Source: Tabrizicola flagellatus
GTDB taxonomy: Bacteria; Pseudomonadota; Alphaproteobacteria; Rhodobacterales; Rhodobacteraceae
DNA length: 64,000 nt
NCBI RefSeq assembly: GCF_008271465.1
Contig: NZ_VMDU01000004.1
Coordinates: forward strand, 124,001 to 188,000
Reading direction: 5' to 3'
Shown here: positions 63,294 to 64,000 of the stretch, one piece after another
Layout of the letters: every line of letters starts with the position of its first letter
Numbering within the stretch: position 1 is the first letter of the stretch
The notes under the pieces: model-generated
Told to the model about the DNA's origin: nothing
Databases searched by the model: none
Seen by the model: the letters and a program-made list of their open reading frames with translations, nothing else
Made by a program: the position numbers and the translations under genes

Positions 63294-63415
63294 GCTTCCC
63301 CCGTCCGATTGCCGCGTCCCCGGCGAAAACAGTTTCGCCGAAACCGAAGCAGCGGGCAAATTTACCCCGGACCGGAATGCCCTTAGTCTGCTGGCGTGGC
63401 AAGGGGATAACGTCC

Positions 63416-64000
63416 ATGGATCTACTGATCGGCCAGGTCATCCGCTTCGAGGGCGACCCGTTCCGCGACGGCATCGAGGCCGCGCGCCATCACCGCCGGG
63501 GCGCGGTCGCGGTGGATGGGGGCCGCATCGTCGCCGTGGGCGAGGCCGATGACCTGCGCGCCCGCTACCCGCAGGCGCAACGGCATGACCACGGCGACCG
63601 GCTGATCTCGGCCGGGTTCATCGACGCCCATGTCCACTATCCCCAGACGGCGATCATCGCCTCGTGGGGCAAGCGGCTGATCGACTGGCTGAACAGCTAC
63701 ACCTTCCCCGAAGAGATGCGCTTTGCCGATCCCGCCTATGCGCAAGAGATCGCGAACCGCTACCTCGACCTGGTTCTGGCGTGCGGGACCACTACCGTCT
63801 GCTCCTACGCCACGATCCACCCCGCCAGCGTGGATGCCTTCTTCACCGCGGCGCGGGCGCGCGGCCTGCGGGCCTTTGCCGGCAAGACCTGCATGGATCG
63901 CAACGCGCCAGAGAGCCTGCGCGACACGGCGCAATCGGCCTACGACGACTCGAAACGCCTGCTGGAGAAATGGCACGGGGTGGACCGCCTGTCCTATGTC
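63416..64000 (+). CDS. guaD: Guanine deaminase, 5' part (continues past window end)
   Basis: The first 195 residues of a guanine deaminase (guanine to xanthine). The amidohydrolase metal motif HVHYPQT (about 73-79) lies in SAGFIDAHVHYPQTAIIASW; RLIDWLNSYTFPEEMRFAD is a family signature. The frame is still open at 64000 with no stop. Confidence 0.9.
   Translation, partial: MDLLIGQVIRFEGDPFRDGIEAARHHRRGAVAVDGGRIVAVGEADDLRARYPQAQRHDHGDRLISAGFIDAHVHYPQTAIIASWGKRLIDWLNSYTFPEEMRFADPAYAQEIANRYLDLVLACGTTTVCSYATIHPASVDAFFTAARARGLRAFAGKTCMDRNAPESLRDTAQSAYDDSKRLLEKWHGVDRLSYV

Overview
The window is 64 kb of GC-rich, gene-dense chromosome from an alphaproteobacterium, most likely a Rhodobacterales/Paracoccaceae member (inferred). 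Reasons: the hom-glpX-recJ neighbourhood, DUF3572, DUF4153 and DUF983 family proteins, an alphaproteobacterial-type LexA box (GAAC-N7-GAAC), an H-NOX/GGDEF pair, and a Tad locus carrying an extra AAA ATPase. No prophage, insertion sequence, CRISPR array or plasmid function is visible; this is core and lineage-core chromosome with a few accessory blocks.

Layout. 0-1.7 kb: end of a TadE/TadG-type pilus gene set (TadG-like fragment plus two TadE-like minor pseudopilins). 1.8-9.5 kb: hom, glpX, then LysR, cupin and cytochrome c genes, then recJ, and two identical tRNA-Glu genes flanking an MltB-type lytic transglycosylase. 9.6-13.7 kb: a YnjBCD-like ABC importer. 13.7-15.3 kb: an H-NOX-like protein that appears to lack its heme ligand, paired with an HNOBA-GGDEF cyclase. 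15.3-20.7 kb: DUF4153 membrane protein, lipoprotein cytochrome c, LolD/LolC lipoprotein release, and ArsR plus AHSA1. 21-25.2 kb: non-pyrrolysine MttB homologue, HAD phosphatase, DUF3572, PleD-like cyclase. 25.2-27.2 kb: ECF sigma, small membrane (possible anti-sigma) protein, Spy/CpxP-like protein, EF-hand protein. 27.4-37.5 kb: DUF983, frameshifted NUDIX, desaturase, XRE regulator, lipoproteins, aldo/keto reductase, LexA-controlled orphan ImuA-like gene, SDR, YceI-cytochrome b561, metG. 37.5-45.3 kb: FAD oxidoreductase, TrmO, a copper-related group (PCuAC, PepSY, DUF2946-like), divergent oxyR/katG, tRNA-Leu. 45.3-47.4 kb: PAS-LuxR regulator divergent from scoAB. 47.4-61.3 kb: main Tad pilus locus. 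61.4-64 kb: 5-formyl-THF cyclo-ligase, mgtE, and the start of guanine deaminase.

How the parts work together. The Tad locus encodes two tandem Flp pilins, CpaB, the CpaC secretin, an OmpA-family lipoprotein, CpaE/TadZ, CpaF/TadA, TadB, TadC, two TPR lipoproteins, the prepilin peptidase and an AAA ATPase; the TadE/TadG-type genes lie about 47 kb away. Strong intrinsic terminators follow flp1, flp2, cpaB and the OmpA gene, so the locus seems to be several transcription units with abundant pilin. Two cyclic-di-GMP synthases with intact I-sites (HNOBA-GGDEF and PleD-like) could link environmental signals to surface attachment through these pili, which is inference. OxyR/KatG with PCuAC/PepSY/DUF2946 forms a peroxide and copper group.

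Most notable for follow-up: the ligand-less H-NOX, the duplicated flp unit with equal-length similar leaders, the orphan LexA-boxed imuA, a NUDIX gene broken in a poly-C tract, and paired hairpin elements in convergent intergenic gaps.
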